This document shows positions 25,567 through 34,708 of a DNA stretch of 53,564 bases, in pieces (the first letter of the stretch is position 1; the number at the start of each line of letters is the position of its first letter). The notes beneath the pieces were generated by a model. That model worked only from the letters and a program-made list of their open reading frames with translations, searched no databases and was not told the DNA's origin. The position numbers and the translations under genes were made by a program. The stretch is from Bacteroidales bacterium (GTDB taxonomy: Bacteria; Bacteroidota; Bacteroidia; Bacteroidales; Muribaculaceae): the NCBI GenBank assembly GCA_900766975.1, contig CAAFXO010000045.1, forward strand, positions 1-53,564, given 5' to 3'.

Positions 25567-26529
25567 ATGGCTATCAATCCACCACTTCTGCAGCCTGGCG
25601 ACCATGTCGCCATCATTTCTCCCGCCACCATTGTCAATCCCGAATATATAGATGGCGCTTGCGAACATCTCCGTCGCGAGGGGTTCGTGCCGGTGGTGAT
25701 GCCACATGCCAAGGGGGATGCTCGCGGCTCATACGCCGCCTCCGACCCCGATCGTCTCTCCGACATCATCGCGGCGTATCGATGTCCCGAAATCAAGGCA
25801 ATCCTTTGTGCTCGCGGCGGCTATGGCTGCAACCATCTCTTGCCCCACATCCCGTTTGAACTCTTGCGCGATAACCCTAAATGGCTAATCGGTTTCAGCG
25901 ATATTTCCGCCCTGCATGCCCTCTCACTGCGTGCCGGAGTCATGTCGCTGCATGCACCGATGGCCAAGCATCTCACCCTCCTCCCCGACGACCATTACAC
26001 CACCCAAGCCCTCTTCGATATCCTCCGAAAGGGGTTGCCTCATACATACACTCTTCCCTCCTCACCCCTCTCGAAGCCGGGCACAGCTCAGGGTATACTC
26101 GTAGGGGGAAATCTTGCCGTCATCAACGGACTTGCTGCCACCCCCTTCGATCCTTTGGCTCCCGATGCTGCCGACAATATGATCCCGCGTAAAGACACTC
26201 CCGTGATACTTATGATTGAAGATATCTCAGAGGCTATTTACGCTGTGGAGAGAATGTTGTTGAGGCTTATCTTCAGCGGCACTATTGCACGCCTCAAAGG
26301 GCTGATAATCGGCCAATTCACCGAATATCGCCCCGATCTCAACTTCTCCGACATGGAGAGCATGATTTCGAGGCTCCTCGCCGACTTCGCTCCGGGCCTC
26401 GACATCCCGATAGCCTACCAATTCCCCGTAGGCCATGTCGACGACAACCTCCCCCTCCCCCTCGGCTCAATGGCAACCCTCTGCATCAATCCCACTACCA
26501 CCACCCTCTGCCTCGAATACCCACAATGA
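25567..26529 (+). CDS. LD-carboxypeptidase (peptidase family S66)
   Basis: LD-carboxypeptidases remove the terminal D-alanine from the peptidoglycan tetrapeptide during wall recycling. The 320-residue protein has the S66 layout: QPGDHVAIISPA at the start, ARGGYGCNHLLP, the nucleophile Ser111 in GFSDISALH, a Glu in MIEDISEAIYAVERML, and the C-terminal His in FPVGHVDDNLPLPLG. There is no signal peptide, consistent with a cytoplasmic recycling enzyme. The frame is open to 25462, but the ATG at 25567 gives the usual family start, so it was chosen. Confidence 0.92.
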   Translation: MAINPPLLQPGDHVAIISPATIVNPEYIDGACEHLRREGFVPVVMPHAKGDARGSYAASDPDRLSDIIAAYRCPEIKAILCARGGYGCNHLLPHIPFELLRDNPKWLIGFSDISALHALSLRAGVMSLHAPMAKHLTLLPDDHYTTQALFDILRKGLPHTYTLPSSPLSKPGTAQGILVGGNLAVINGLAATPFDPLAPDAADNMIPRKDTPVILMIEDISEAIYAVERMLLRLIFSGTIARLKGLIIGQFTEYRPDLNFSDMESMISRLLADFAPGLDIPIAYQFPVGHVDDNLPLPLGSMATLCINPTTTTLCLEYPQ

Positions 26530-26538
26530 ACCGGCTCC

Positions 26539-26550
26539 TAAGAGCGCTTT
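26539..26550. repeat. GCGCT intergenic element (copy)
   Basis: TAAGAGCGCTTT lies between the convergent LD-carboxypeptidase and ATPase genes, abutting the ATPase stop codon. Confidence 0.5.
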
Positions 26551-27838
26551 ACTTGAAAAGAACGCAAGCACTATATAGCGGTACATTGGTCATCCATTCC
26601 TGTTCTCGATAGTCTGACATCGATAGGCGTATGGCATGAAGTTGGGGATAGCGGCCGACGAATGCAGCAAGGCTCTTAGACTTCAGATTCTCTTCAGCCT
26701 TCACTTCAATAGGGATTATCTTATCTTCTTTCTGGATTAGGAAATCTATTTCGCCGCGCGAGTTGTCTGCCGACCAATAGTATATCAAATCCGCCAATCC
26801 GGTAAGTTGCTGGCATACATATTGTTCGGTCAATGCCCCACGATAAGAGGAAAAGATATCATTGCCAAGAAGGAGGGTGGAGGATGGCAACTTATTCATT
26901 GCAGACATCAGGCCCACATCGAGCATGAATATCTTGAAAGTGCCGAAATCCTCAAAAGCACTCAACGGCATTTCTCCGGCCTTGGTGCGGCTCACCTTGT
27001 ATATAAGCCCGGCATCCCGAAGCCATTCTATGGCAATTTCAAAATCTTTCGCCCTAGCCCCTTGACGCAACATACCATAGATAAACTTGCGATTCTCCTT
27101 GGCTAGTTGGCTTGTGACGCTATGCCATACCATCCTGATTCGAGGCACTTCATTGACCGGAGCATGCTTGGAAAAATCGTTCTCGTAGGTCATCAATATA
27201 TTCGACTGTATTCGTCTTACCTCCTCATATCCCAAACCATCACAAAAAGCTTTAACAGCTTCCGGCATACCCCCTACATAGTAGTATGTGCGCAATAGTT
27301 GGATTATCCGGTCCTTCACATAAGAGATCGAATCCCAGTTTGACTCCTCGATCAGATTGGCAAAGCGATCATGTCCCGAAGCTCTCAAGAACTCCATAAA
27401 ATTCAGGGGCATCAGGTTCAAGAAATCGACCTTGCCGACCGGGAAAGAATCTCCGGTATGCATCGAGATTCCCAATAACGAACCGGCGGTGATGACATAA
27501 TATTGCGGGGCTTTTTCGCAGAAATACTTCAGCGAAGTGATGCCTCTCGGTGCCGCTTGGATTTCATCGAAAATCAGCAGAGTATTCTCATCGATATCAG
27601 TGTCGAAGCGAAGACTTATCGCTTTAAGGATTCGATCGATGTTGAAGTCCGTCTCAAACACATGTTTAAGAATCTCCTCATCCTCGAAATTGATATAAAC
27701 CCACTTATCGAAAGCCACACGAGCGAACTCCATCATGAGCCAGGTTTTACCCACCTGTCTTGCACCGCGGATCACTAACGGCTTGCGGTTAGAACGATCC
27801 TTCCATTCATACAAATCTCTTAACGCATCTCTTACCAT
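26549..27838 (-). CDS. AAA ATPase with DUF4143 domain
   Basis: The 429-residue protein has Walker A GARQVGKT at 25-32 and Walker B LLIFDE ending at D91-E92, followed by the sensor-like YYVITAGSLLGIS. The C-terminal half has the DUF4143 features, including KIFMLDVGLMSAM and the nuclease-like YYWSADNSRGEIDFLIQ followed by IIPIEVKA. Such proteins are widespread accessory ATPases with a PD-(D/E)XK-like end; their role is unknown. The frame is open upstream to 28018, but homologues begin near MVRDALRDL, so the ATG at 27838 was chosen. A -7 box and a perfect inverted repeat lie upstream, in what would otherwise be coding sequence. Confidence 0.85.
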   Translation of the reverse strand: MVRDALRDLYEWKDRSNRKPLVIRGARQVGKTWLMMEFARVAFDKWVYINFEDEEILKHVFETDFNIDRILKAISLRFDTDIDENTLLIFDEIQAAPRGITSLKYFCEKAPQYYVITAGSLLGISMHTGDSFPVGKVDFLNLMPLNFMEFLRASGHDRFANLIEESNWDSISYVKDRIIQLLRTYYYVGGMPEAVKAFCDGLGYEEVRRIQSNILMTYENDFSKHAPVNEVPRIRMVWHSVTSQLAKENRKFIYGMLRQGARAKDFEIAIEWLRDAGLIYKVSRTKAGEMPLSAFEDFGTFKIFMLDVGLMSAMNKLPSSTLLLGNDIFSSYRGALTEQYVCQQLTGLADLIYYWSADNSRGEIDFLIQKEDKIIPIEVKAEENLKSKSLAAFVGRYPQLHAIRLSMSDYREQEWMTNVPLYSACVLFK

Positions 27839-27864
27839 AATACTAACGCATTGATAATCTCCGA

Positions 27865-27872
27865 CAAAGATA
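27865..27872 (-). promoter_or_regulatory. -7 promoter box of the DUF4143 ATPase
   Basis: TATCTTTG on the minus strand, 27-34 nt upstream of the ATG at 27838. It supports the shorter coding sequence. Confidence 0.55.
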
Positions 27873-27901
27873 CAAATAAAAATCAAAACAGTCACAACAT
27901 T

Positions 27902-27979
27902 CGTCCTGAAAAATGTGTCAAAACACATTTTTACGTCCTTAAAAATGCAAACTCCCACATTTTTAAGGACGTAAAAATG
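27902..27979. repeat. nested perfect inverted repeats upstream of the DUF4143 ATPase
   Basis: A 22-bp arm at 27926-27947 is the exact reverse complement of 27958-27979, with a 10-base spacer. The block CGTCCT(T/G)AAAAATG occurs three times: 27902-27915, 27934-27947 and inverted at 27958-27971. A second perfect inverted repeat, AAAAATGTGT/ACACATTTTT, occupies 27909-27932. It lies 30-107 nt upstream of the -7 box, as expected for an operator, although a mobile-repeat remnant is possible. Confidence 0.85.
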
Positions 27980-28106
27980 ATTAGCAGCACATAATCCGTA
28001 ATTTGGTTTACTTAGCAATCAAGCCATTAAACAGGGTAGTCTAATATCATAAGTGAAATACTGTAATCCATTGATCCCGGTGTAATAGATAGCCACCTAT
28101 TCTTTA

Positions 28107-28415
28107 TCACTTGAGTTTACAAAAATCGACAACATAATCATCGACCAATCTCTTCTTTCGATCCAGTTCATGCAAGATAAAACCATGCTCATAAAGGAAT
28201 ACACGTTTGGCATGGCTTCTTTCCCACCAATGCTGAACAAACTAAAAGATAAACGCCATTATTCCGACTACAGGAATAAGAAGCCAGAGGAGGTTAAACC
28301 AATTAAAAGGTTTATGTTCATTAGTGAAGCAACATTTGAAATCCCCCAATCCCTCATCAGGGACAAAAACATCCTCCACATCCAGAACAAAATGATCAAC
28401 AGACTTCCAAGACAT
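28107..28415 (-). pseudogene. small membrane protein gene interrupted by an in-frame TAG
   Basis: From an ATG at 28415 the minus strand encodes 57 residues (MSWKSVDHFVLDVEDVF…) ending in a membrane-like segment, NLLWLLIPVVGIMAFIF, and then a TAG at 28242-28244. The same frame continues for 44 codons (WWERSHAKRVFLYEHGF…DDYVVDFCKLK) to a TGA at 28107-28109. The joined reading looks like a membrane protein with a cytoplasmic tail whose KRVFLYEHGF block is typical of small DUF6585-like proteins. This suggests a gene broken by a nonsense mutation and truncated at the 3' end. The plus strand also has a 96-codon frame here, but its composition is less protein-like. Confidence 0.5.
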
Positions 28416-28550
28416 AATAACAGAATTAAAAGAAACTATCTCGTATATGGAGTATTATAAATATCACTTTTTAAGATATGACCGGGTGGTAGAGTATTTA
28501 CTTTTTTTGCCATTATATGTTATGAATTTGAATTTATCTACCAATCCAAT

Positions 28551-28952
28551 TTACTTTTGGTCGTTTGTTTCAGGGAGATTGCTATTCCCGGAATATGATT
28601 TACGAATTAGCTCCTTATAACTTTTCAGAAGATTTTTGGGGACAGTAAGTTGATAGGCATGAGTTCCCCTATCAGACAATGTCAATTTCTGCTTTAAGAT
28701 ATTAATCTGGCTAAGGAATCGATTATTGACAATCACACTTCTGCCGAGGCGAACGAATGAATTGGATGCTCGATTTCTTGACACAGCATCACTAATGATC
28801 ATTTCAAATTGTGATAGTCCGACAGAAACCATTATCTTATTGCCATCAATATACATCACATTACTATAATTGCCACTTGCATTTATGCAAGCTACTAAAT
28901 CTAAATCAATTAAATTTAATTCATCTCTTGTATTGATACAGATTATATTCAT
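28551..28952 (-). CDS. stand-alone LytTR-type DNA-binding regulator
   Basis: The 133-residue protein is a single LytTR domain without a receiver: ELNLIDLDLVACINASGNYSNV, then FVRLGRSVIVNNRFLSQIN, then YQLTVPKNLLKSYKELI. LytTR proteins bind direct repeats upstream of target promoters. With no phosphoacceptor domain its activity must be controlled otherwise. It lies downstream of the Sel1/kinase island on the same strand but beyond a hairpin terminator, so it is probably its own transcription unit. It may or may not regulate the island. Confidence 0.82.
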   Translation of the reverse strand: MNIICINTRDELNLIDLDLVACINASGNYSNVMYIDGNKIMVSVGLSQFEMIISDAVSRNRASNSFVRLGRSVIVNNRFLSQINILKQKLTLSDRGTHAYQLTVPKNLLKSYKELIRKSYSGNSNLPETNDQK

Positions 28953-29030
28953 GAGTATGTCAATTCGATTTAGAACAGATATTATTCTATGGTTTTATTT
29001 CAGACAAACTATTTTCCAAAGACTCCAAGA

Positions 29031-29069
29031 AGAGAGTGTATCAAACTAAAAAGATACACCCTCTTTTTG
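29031..29069. terminator. terminator between the Sel1 island and the LytTR gene
   Basis: AGAGAGTGTATC (29031-29042) pairs with GATACACCCTCT (29053-29064) with one mismatch, followed by a T run on the plus strand. On the minus strand the A-rich loop and a shorter U tract allow weaker termination of the island transcript. A similar hairpin is at 53450-53487. Confidence 0.65.
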
Positions 29070-29111
29070 GAATCGATATTTGTTACATATCCTCTACTCT
29101 TATGTTATGTC

Positions 29112-30035
29112 TTATTCCGTTAACGCATCTTGAGCTTGTTTGCATCCGTTTTCAGCTGCAAGCTTGAAATACTTTCTGGCTTTTAACTCATCTTGTTCAA
29201 CGCCGCGGCCAAAACGATAACATAGAGAAATGTGCCATAAAACATCTCCGATCTCTTCAGGAGCTAACTTGTATTCTTCTTTGCAAATTTCATTAGCTTC
29301 AACAGTATGATTGAAATATCCAAAGGCTTTTTTATAATCTTGTGGGATATTTTCTTCTCCTGCATAATACCATTGTGCTAACTTATAAAAGATCTTTGGT
29401 TGCAGTGGCTCTCTATTATTTATTTGACCCAGGTTCATATAGCCAATATAGAGATCATAATATTTTGCAGATTTTAATAAATCTTTCGACACATTCGGAG
29501 AATATAGTTTCTTACCGGGATAGTTTTCGGCGTATCCATTTTCAAATAGTTCCGCCAAGAATTTCGTTGCCTTCGGCTTCTTTAATTCTGAAGCCCTCTC
29601 TAACCAAATTATTGCTTTGTCGAGATCTTTGAAATCATTCAAAGATACTGCAGCAAGATTGTAAGCAGAAGATGCACTTCCTAACTCGGCTCCCTTTTCC
29701 CAATAAGTAATTGCGTCTGAGGTTGATTTTTTAACACCTTCCCCTCTATAATAACAACATCCTAAAACGAAGTTGGCGTTACCCTTGTCATATTCTTGCG
29801 CATAAGGATTGTCTAAAATTACGCGACACCATTTGATAGTCTCAGAATAGTCTTTTTGGTCGTAGTAATAATGCCATACCAAGTCGACTTGATTTTTTGG
29901 ATCACCACTCTCAGCGGCCAAAATGGTTTTCTTAAGATCTGTGATAGTTACGGATCTTACGACAAAGCAGCCAAAACAAATAGCTACCAGTATAATTATA
30001 GAACGCAGACTTTTATTTATTATGTTTAAAGTCAT
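29112..30035 (-). CDS. Sel1-repeat protein with N-terminal membrane anchor
   Basis: The protein (about 307 residues) opens with a hydrophobic segment, SIIILVAICFGCFVVRS, that should act as a signal anchor. It then has Sel1-type helical repeats marked by A-x2-G-(S/N) turns and YYxGEGV-like motifs (VLGCCYYRGEGVKKSTSDAITYWEKGAELGS, and YRFGRGVEQDELKARKYFKLAAENG). Sel1 repeats are protein-interaction scaffolds. Several starts are possible (30056, 30044, 30035); the ATG at 30035 keeps the overlap with the upstream gene to 23 nt. It is the last gene of the kinase/FHA island. Confidence 0.8.
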   Translation of the reverse strand: MTLNIINKSLRSIIILVAICFGCFVVRSVTITDLKKTILAAESGDPKNQVDLVWHYYYDQKDYSETIKWCRVILDNPYAQEYDKGNANFVLGCCYYRGEGVKKSTSDAITYWEKGAELGSASSAYNLAAVSLNDFKDLDKAIIWLERASELKKPKATKFLAELFENGYAENYPGKKLYSPNVSKDLLKSAKYYDLYIGYMNLGQINNREPLQPKIFYKLAQWYYAGEENIPQDYKKAFGYFNHTVEANEICKEEYKLAPEEIGDVLWHISLCYRFGRGVEQDELKARKYFKLAAENGCKQAQDALTE

Positions 30036-31200
30036 ACCATGCATTTTCGCTTCCATATTGTAATGCTATTTTAAAATATTGATTGTACAGGTAATTATCT
30101 GCTTTACAGCCCTCTCCATTTTTATACATTATAGCAGCGTTGTAGGCTGCTTCTCCGATTTCGTAACTCGTTTGAAGTGCAATATTGCATGGAATTTGTA
30201 TCATTCCTTCTCGCAAATCAACAATCGTTTCATAAACTTCCAAAGCTTTTTTCTTATCTTGCTGTACTCCATCTCCGGATCGATACATCTCTGCTAATTC
30301 CAATTGAAGACATGGCACATAGTGAAAATCTCTTCCATAATAGCTTATCAATGATATCCCTTGCGAATTTGCTTCTTCAATAAAACGGTCATGTTTTCCT
30401 GCTTTCTTCAAGCAATATGCACCACGTATTTTGGGTGTAGTAGGCATGCCTACCGCGTCATATTCGAATTCGGACAAATAATACTCTGCTGCCTTAAGAT
30501 AATTCTTATCAACACCTAAACCATATTCATAACAGCGGCCTAATAAGGATAATACACTTGCTCCAATGTAAAAAGAATGAGGGTAGTCCCTATCTATATT
30601 AAATATATCTACAATCTCACTATCTTCATTCATGACAAATGGATATATTTCTTCCAAGTATTTTACAACAGAAGCATAATCCTTATCGCCGAATGCCAAT
30701 ATTGCAAGATAGTATGCACCAGTCGGATTTTTTTGATACTCTGCTGAAATATAATTCGAATGTTCTTTCAAGGTAGAATAAAGTTCGATGTCATCGTCGC
30801 AGGGAAGCCATTTTAATTGACACTCATGCGAGATTTCCTTGTGCGATGTGGCAAAGTTATCCACGATTTGTTTTGCATGTTTATTACCTTTGGCTGCTGC
30901 TTTACGATACCAATTCATGCCACGAACATAATCCGGTTCAAAAAACTGAACATATTCAGCACACAACAAGTCTCCACATGCCACCATCGCATCAACATTA
31001 TTATTTTCAGCGGCTTTTTCATACCACATCAATGCTTGACTTTCATCCAAGTCAACACCATTCCCCTCAAGATAGCATGCAGCTAATTCCATTTGTGCTG
31101 CAACTGAACCATTCTGCGCTTTTACCAGCAATTCGTTACTGAATTGCCCATAACAGCTGACTGAAAGTCCGCATATTATCAAAAATGTTAATAGTCTCAT
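30013..31200 (-). CDS. secreted Sel1-repeat protein
   Basis: The 395-residue protein has a signal peptide (MRLLTFLIICGLSVSCYG). A cysteine at residue 16 falls near the predicted cleavage site, so a lipoprotein is possible. Clear Sel1 repeats follow (MELAACYLEGNGVDLDESQALMWYEKAAENNN, LGRCYEYGLGVDKNYLKAAEYY, ELAEMYRSGDGVQQDKKKALEVY). It sits 30 nt downstream of the kinase gene and overlaps the last Sel1 gene. A periplasmic or envelope-associated scaffold partner of the kinase's exported tail is a reasonable inference. Confidence 0.85.
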   Translation of the reverse strand: MRLLTFLIICGLSVSCYGQFSNELLVKAQNGSVAAQMELAACYLEGNGVDLDESQALMWYEKAAENNNVDAMVACGDLLCAEYVQFFEPDYVRGMNWYRKAAAKGNKHAKQIVDNFATSHKEISHECQLKWLPCDDDIELYSTLKEHSNYISAEYQKNPTGAYYLAILAFGDKDYASVVKYLEEIYPFVMNEDSEIVDIFNIDRDYPHSFYIGASVLSLLGRCYEYGLGVDKNYLKAAEYYLSEFEYDAVGMPTTPKIRGAYCLKKAGKHDRFIEEANSQGISLISYYGRDFHYVPCLQLELAEMYRSGDGVQQDKKKALEVYETIVDLREGMIQIPCNIALQTSYEIGEAAYNAAIMYKNGEGCKADNYLYNQYFKIALQYGSENAWYDFKHNK

Positions 31201-31230
31201 ATATAAATTTTTAGTTTGTTAATAGTCTAT

Positions 31231-33126
31231 TTAGAAAGTAGGTTTACCTCCATGTTCCCCATTATCGTAATATCCATAGGAACTCAATGTGTTTACAACC
31301 TTACGAGCTCTACTTACATCTACATTTGCATTTCCTGCTTTGACAGCCCATATATGAGCATTATCATAGTCTCTATTGTTAAGATATAACTCCGCTAATG
31401 GTGCATAGGCTTTTTTATAGCCCTTATTTGCCAGAGCCTTAAACTCATTGATGCTAGTAGCTTTTGCAAACAATTCATCATCGGTTGGATTGTTGGCTGT
31501 GAGTTTTGTCAACAACTGTTGTGCTTGCTTACGATTCGTATTAGAGTTGACTGCTTTTTGTGCCCATTTTTTAGCATTTGAAGTATCATTCTTTTTGTAA
31601 TACATCATAGCCAACGGATAATATGCTTTGGCATAATTGTCATTAGCCAAATTAAGCATCAACCCGAAATTATTGGTAGCACGCGCAAACTTTTCATCAT
31701 TGCTCTCTTGAGCGGTCGGCTCTGAACCTGAATTATCAGATGATTGATTGTTTACACTTGGGGTAGCGACCACGTTGGAAACTTCAGTGGAGGAGAAATC
31801 TTCAGATGGTTGTGTCTGCCCGTCATTTGAGTTTGGCATTATCAATATGAACAGGCAAATGACAAACACGATGCCAAGTAAAGCGCCTATTGCCGCAAAG
31901 ACTTTCTTTTTATGACCTACCCACCATGTTGAAGGTTCAGTTTTTTTGAACACGACAGTGCCTGCACCCTGCTGACTTATATGGATCTCTTTTGAGAGTG
32001 TATTCGAATTATCTGCGATAGTAATCGTGCAATTTCTATTACTCAATCCATTATTATTCGATACAAGGATTTCTATTGAATCTTTCTTTTTAGATACAGT
32101 ACACCAGTTAGCATTCGACTTAACTGACCATTCGGTGTTTGACTCTATATCTACCAAGTATTGGCTTGATTCATTGTCAAAATCGAGATTACCACAATTC
32201 ACATTTATAAATGGAGAGAAAGCAGAACCATTCAAATCTTCGCAGAAACTATCGATACTCGAAGTGCGATCCCATACATTAGGTTTCATCGCATTAAGAA
32301 TAGCTCTCTTGACCTTTGGAGATACCTTGCCATCAAGCTCTCTTGTGAGTTCTTGTTGGTTGGGGGATATTTTGAATGCGTCAGGTGGATTTTTCCCGGT
32401 GCACAAATAGAAGAGAACCGCTCCAAGAGCATAAATGTCATACGAGGGAGAGAACTCACTGACTCCGGCATACTGCTCTTGTGGAGCATAACCAGGTGAA
32501 GCACCTTTTGCATTCAAACTACTTGTCGGTCTATCTTGCGAATCGAAATGTTTGGCGATTCCAAAATCGATCAAAACAGGATAAGTCTCATTTTTTTCAT
32601 CTGTTTTGAGGACTATATTATCCGGCTTTATATCCAAGTGCAAAACATGCTCTTGATGTATTACTTTCAGAGCTTCAGCCACTTGCTTTACGATTGAAAC
32701 AGCTTCTTCCTCCGAAGAGTGTTTGGGAGAACCTCCATCAAGGTATTCCATGACATAATACGCTGTCCCATTTGCTTCAAAGGCTTCGTTTACGCTAACG
32801 ATATTCCTTGACTTGCCACAGATTTTGGTTAGCCGATTAGCTTCAGTTATAAAATCTGCCAAAGAATTTTCAGCTTCAATCTTTGCTGATGGAACGGTAA
32901 GTACAGTTGCCTGATCATCTCCTCTATAGCAAGATGCTGAGACAAAATGTTCTTTGATAGCAAATTTTACAGTGGTTGAAATATTTCCGATTACAACATT
33001 TGATACTGCCAAATATGTAATGCCAAAAGATCCGGAACCGAGTACTTTGATTATCTCGTAAGTCCTCTCCTTACTCTGTAGTTTAAATCCGTGTGGTAAG
33101 GATTGTGTTATTTTGCGATTAGCCAT
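31231..33126 (-). CDS. Hanks-type Ser/Thr kinase with BACON domain, one TM helix and C-terminal helical repeats
   Basis: The 631-residue protein begins with a complete eukaryotic-like kinase domain: glycine loop GSGSFG at 30-35, Lys58 in FAIKEH, catalytic loop HLDIKPDN at 163-170 with Asp165, DFG at 187-189 and the activation-segment end SPGYAPQEQY. Residues about 306-387 resemble a BACON domain (WSVKSNANWCTVS, then TITIADNSNTLSKEIHISQQG). A single transmembrane helix (409-430) follows, then a Gln/Ser-rich linker and a tail of about 200 residues with Sel1/TPR-like helices. The kinase and BACON domains should therefore be cytoplasmic and the tail periplasmic. It is four bases from the upstream Sel1 gene and shares the operon with a PP2C phosphatase and FHA proteins. 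Confidence 0.93.
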   Translation of the reverse strand: MANRKITQSLPHGFKLQSKERTYEIIKVLGSGSFGITYLAVSNVVIGNISTTVKFAIKEHFVSASCYRGDDQATVLTVPSAKIEAENSLADFITEANRLTKICGKSRNIVSVNEAFEANGTAYYVMEYLDGGSPKHSSEEEAVSIVKQVAEALKVIHQEHVLHLDIKPDNIVLKTDEKNETYPVLIDFGIAKHFDSQDRPTSSLNAKGASPGYAPQEQYAGVSEFSPSYDIYALGAVLFYLCTGKNPPDAFKISPNQQELTRELDGKVSPKVKRAILNAMKPNVWDRTSSIDSFCEDLNGSAFSPFINVNCGNLDFDNESSQYLVDIESNTEWSVKSNANWCTVSKKKDSIEILVSNNNGLSNRNCTITIADNSNTLSKEIHISQQGAGTVVFKKTEPSTWWVGHKKKVFAAIGALLGIVFVICLFILIMPNSNDGQTQPSEDFSSTEVSNVVATPSVNNQSSDNSGSEPTAQESNDEKFARATNNFGLMLNLANDNYAKAYYPLAMMYYKKNDTSNAKKWAQKAVNSNTNRKQAQQLLTKLTANNPTDDELFAKATSINEFKALANKGYKKAYAPLAELYLNNRDYDNAHIWAVKAGNANVDVSRARKVVNTLSSYGYYDNGEHGGKPTF

Positions 33127-33130
33127 ACTA

Positions 33131-34708
33131 TTATTGCTTGAAGTTGTTTACTAACAAATCATAGACATTGTCGTTATATTTATAATTCCTGAAGGATTCC
33201 GCTTTTTTCTTATCTGTGGTTAAACCGGCAAGACCTCTTTCATAACACTCAGCAAGTCTTACAGCGCCATTTTGAGTTAACTGATGGTTTTCATAAGCCT
33301 TCAGATAAAGATCTACTGCTGTTACTATATCTTTCCCGATGCAGCGCCCTTCATAATAGATATCAGCCAAGTAACATTGAGCTTTGCCATAGCCCATATC
33401 GGATGATTTTTTATACAACTCTAAAGCCTTTGCCATGTTTTGTTCGACACCATTGCCTGTTTCATACATTGTCGCCAAGTAAAATGAGGCTTCTGCATTG
33501 TTGGCAGCGAGTTTCTCGAATTCTTTAGCAGCCTTCTTAGGATTAGATTTTTCGTTACGTTTACTTGCAAGAACCACCATCTGCATAATCTTGCCCTCAA
33601 CAATCTTGGCCTTTTCTACTTTTTTAAATTGATTGGAGGCCTCTTTCATCTTGCCATCTACAAGGTAATATTTCATCCCATTCACATAATTCAAGAAAGG
33701 ATCGTTGCCAATAGAATCCATTTGGGCAATCATTTTCTTAAAGGATCTATTGTATCCTTGAGATGCTGCTTCCGACATCCAGAATAGTGCTTGATTGTAG
33801 TTTTGTGAAACTCCTACCCCATCTTTTAACACCATAGCATAATTCCACATTCCTTTGGCATTGCCTTGGATAGCTGCTTTACGATACCATTCTACTGATT
33901 GCTCTAAGTTTCTTGTTACACCATTGCCTTCTGCATATAGAACCCCCATTTCTACTTGAGCCGTCGGCATACCTTGTTCTGCCGCTTTTAATAGATACAC
34001 AACGGCTTTTGGCTTATTTGCCGACACACCCATGTCTCCAAGAAGTATCTTCCCTGCCCAGTATTCACTTGTAACATCTCCATAAGAGGCAGCTTTCTCA
34101 AAAAATTTAAGAGCCAATTCATTCTTTTTGGAATTAATGTAGCTTAGGCCTGCAAGTTTCATTCCTTCGACACTTCCTTTCAGAGCTGCTTGAGAATAAG
34201 CCTCTGCTGCTTTAATCAGATTCTTCTTAACGCCAATGCCATTTTCATAGCAATCACCGACAAGCATTGCATCAAAAGCACTCTTTGAGATGTTTCCTTC
34301 TCGCTGATTGAATAGAGAAGAATTACCTTCAACGATTGATTTTTTGTAAAGACGCATGGCATCAGTTGAGTCTTTTTCTACACCTCGACCATATTGATAA
34401 CACATACCAAGGTTGGCTATTGCTCGTACATTGGACTTCAATGCTGCTTTTTTCCACCACTCGTATGCTTGCTTGTAGTCGAGTTTAACATGTTTGCCTG
34501 TATAATACCATATACCGACTTCATTCATTGCAGATGCGTCACCGGCTTTAGCTTGATCCATTATTGAATTAAGACTGTCTCGGATCTCATTCACCCGTTG
34601 TGAATTTGTGATGCTGTCATTTTTTATTTTTGCGGTTTTTGTCGTTTTTGCATTACAAATCATTCCGCAAAATAAAGACAAAACTATAATTGCAGTTATC
34701 TTCTTCAT
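33131..34708 (-). CDS. secreted Sel1-repeat protein (long)
   Basis: The 525-residue protein has a signal peptide (MKKITAIIVLSLFCGMICNA) and at least eight Sel1 repeats, for example NEVGIWYYTGKHVKLDYKQA, NLGMCYQYGRGVEKDSTDAM and MGVLYAEGNGVTRNLEQSVE. Its start codon overlaps the stop of the upstream PP2C gene by 4 nt, and the kinase starts four bases after its stop. The gene is therefore embedded between phosphatase and kinase. A large exported scaffold in the same transcript suggests that the signalling pair senses or organises something in the periplasm. Confidence 0.88.
   Translation of the reverse strand: MKKITAIIVLSLFCGMICNAKTTKTAKIKNDSITNSQRVNEIRDSLNSIMDQAKAGDASAMNEVGIWYYTGKHVKLDYKQAYEWWKKAALKSNVRAIANLGMCYQYGRGVEKDSTDAMRLYKKSIVEGNSSLFNQREGNISKSAFDAMLVGDCYENGIGVKKNLIKAAEAYSQAALKGSVEGMKLAGLSYINSKKNELALKFFEKAASYGDVTSEYWAGKILLGDMGVSANKPKAVVYLLKAAEQGMPTAQVEMGVLYAEGNGVTRNLEQSVEWYRKAAIQGNAKGMWNYAMVLKDGVGVSQNYNQALFWMSEAASQGYNRSFKKMIAQMDSIGNDPFLNYVNGMKYYLVDGKMKEASNQFKKVEKAKIVEGKIMQMVVLASKRNEKSNPKKAAKEFEKLAANNAEASFYLATMYETGNGVEQNMAKALELYKKSSDMGYGKAQCYLADIYYEGRCIGKDIVTAVDLYLKAYENHQLTQNGAVRLAECYERGLAGLTTDKKKAESFRNYKYNDNVYDLLVNNFKQ

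Noticed and set aside
28170..28460. A 96-codon plus-strand frame between the ATPase and LytTR genes.
   Set aside because: The minus strand encodes a more protein-like sequence with a membrane segment across the same bases; the plus-strand product is basic and lacks motifs.
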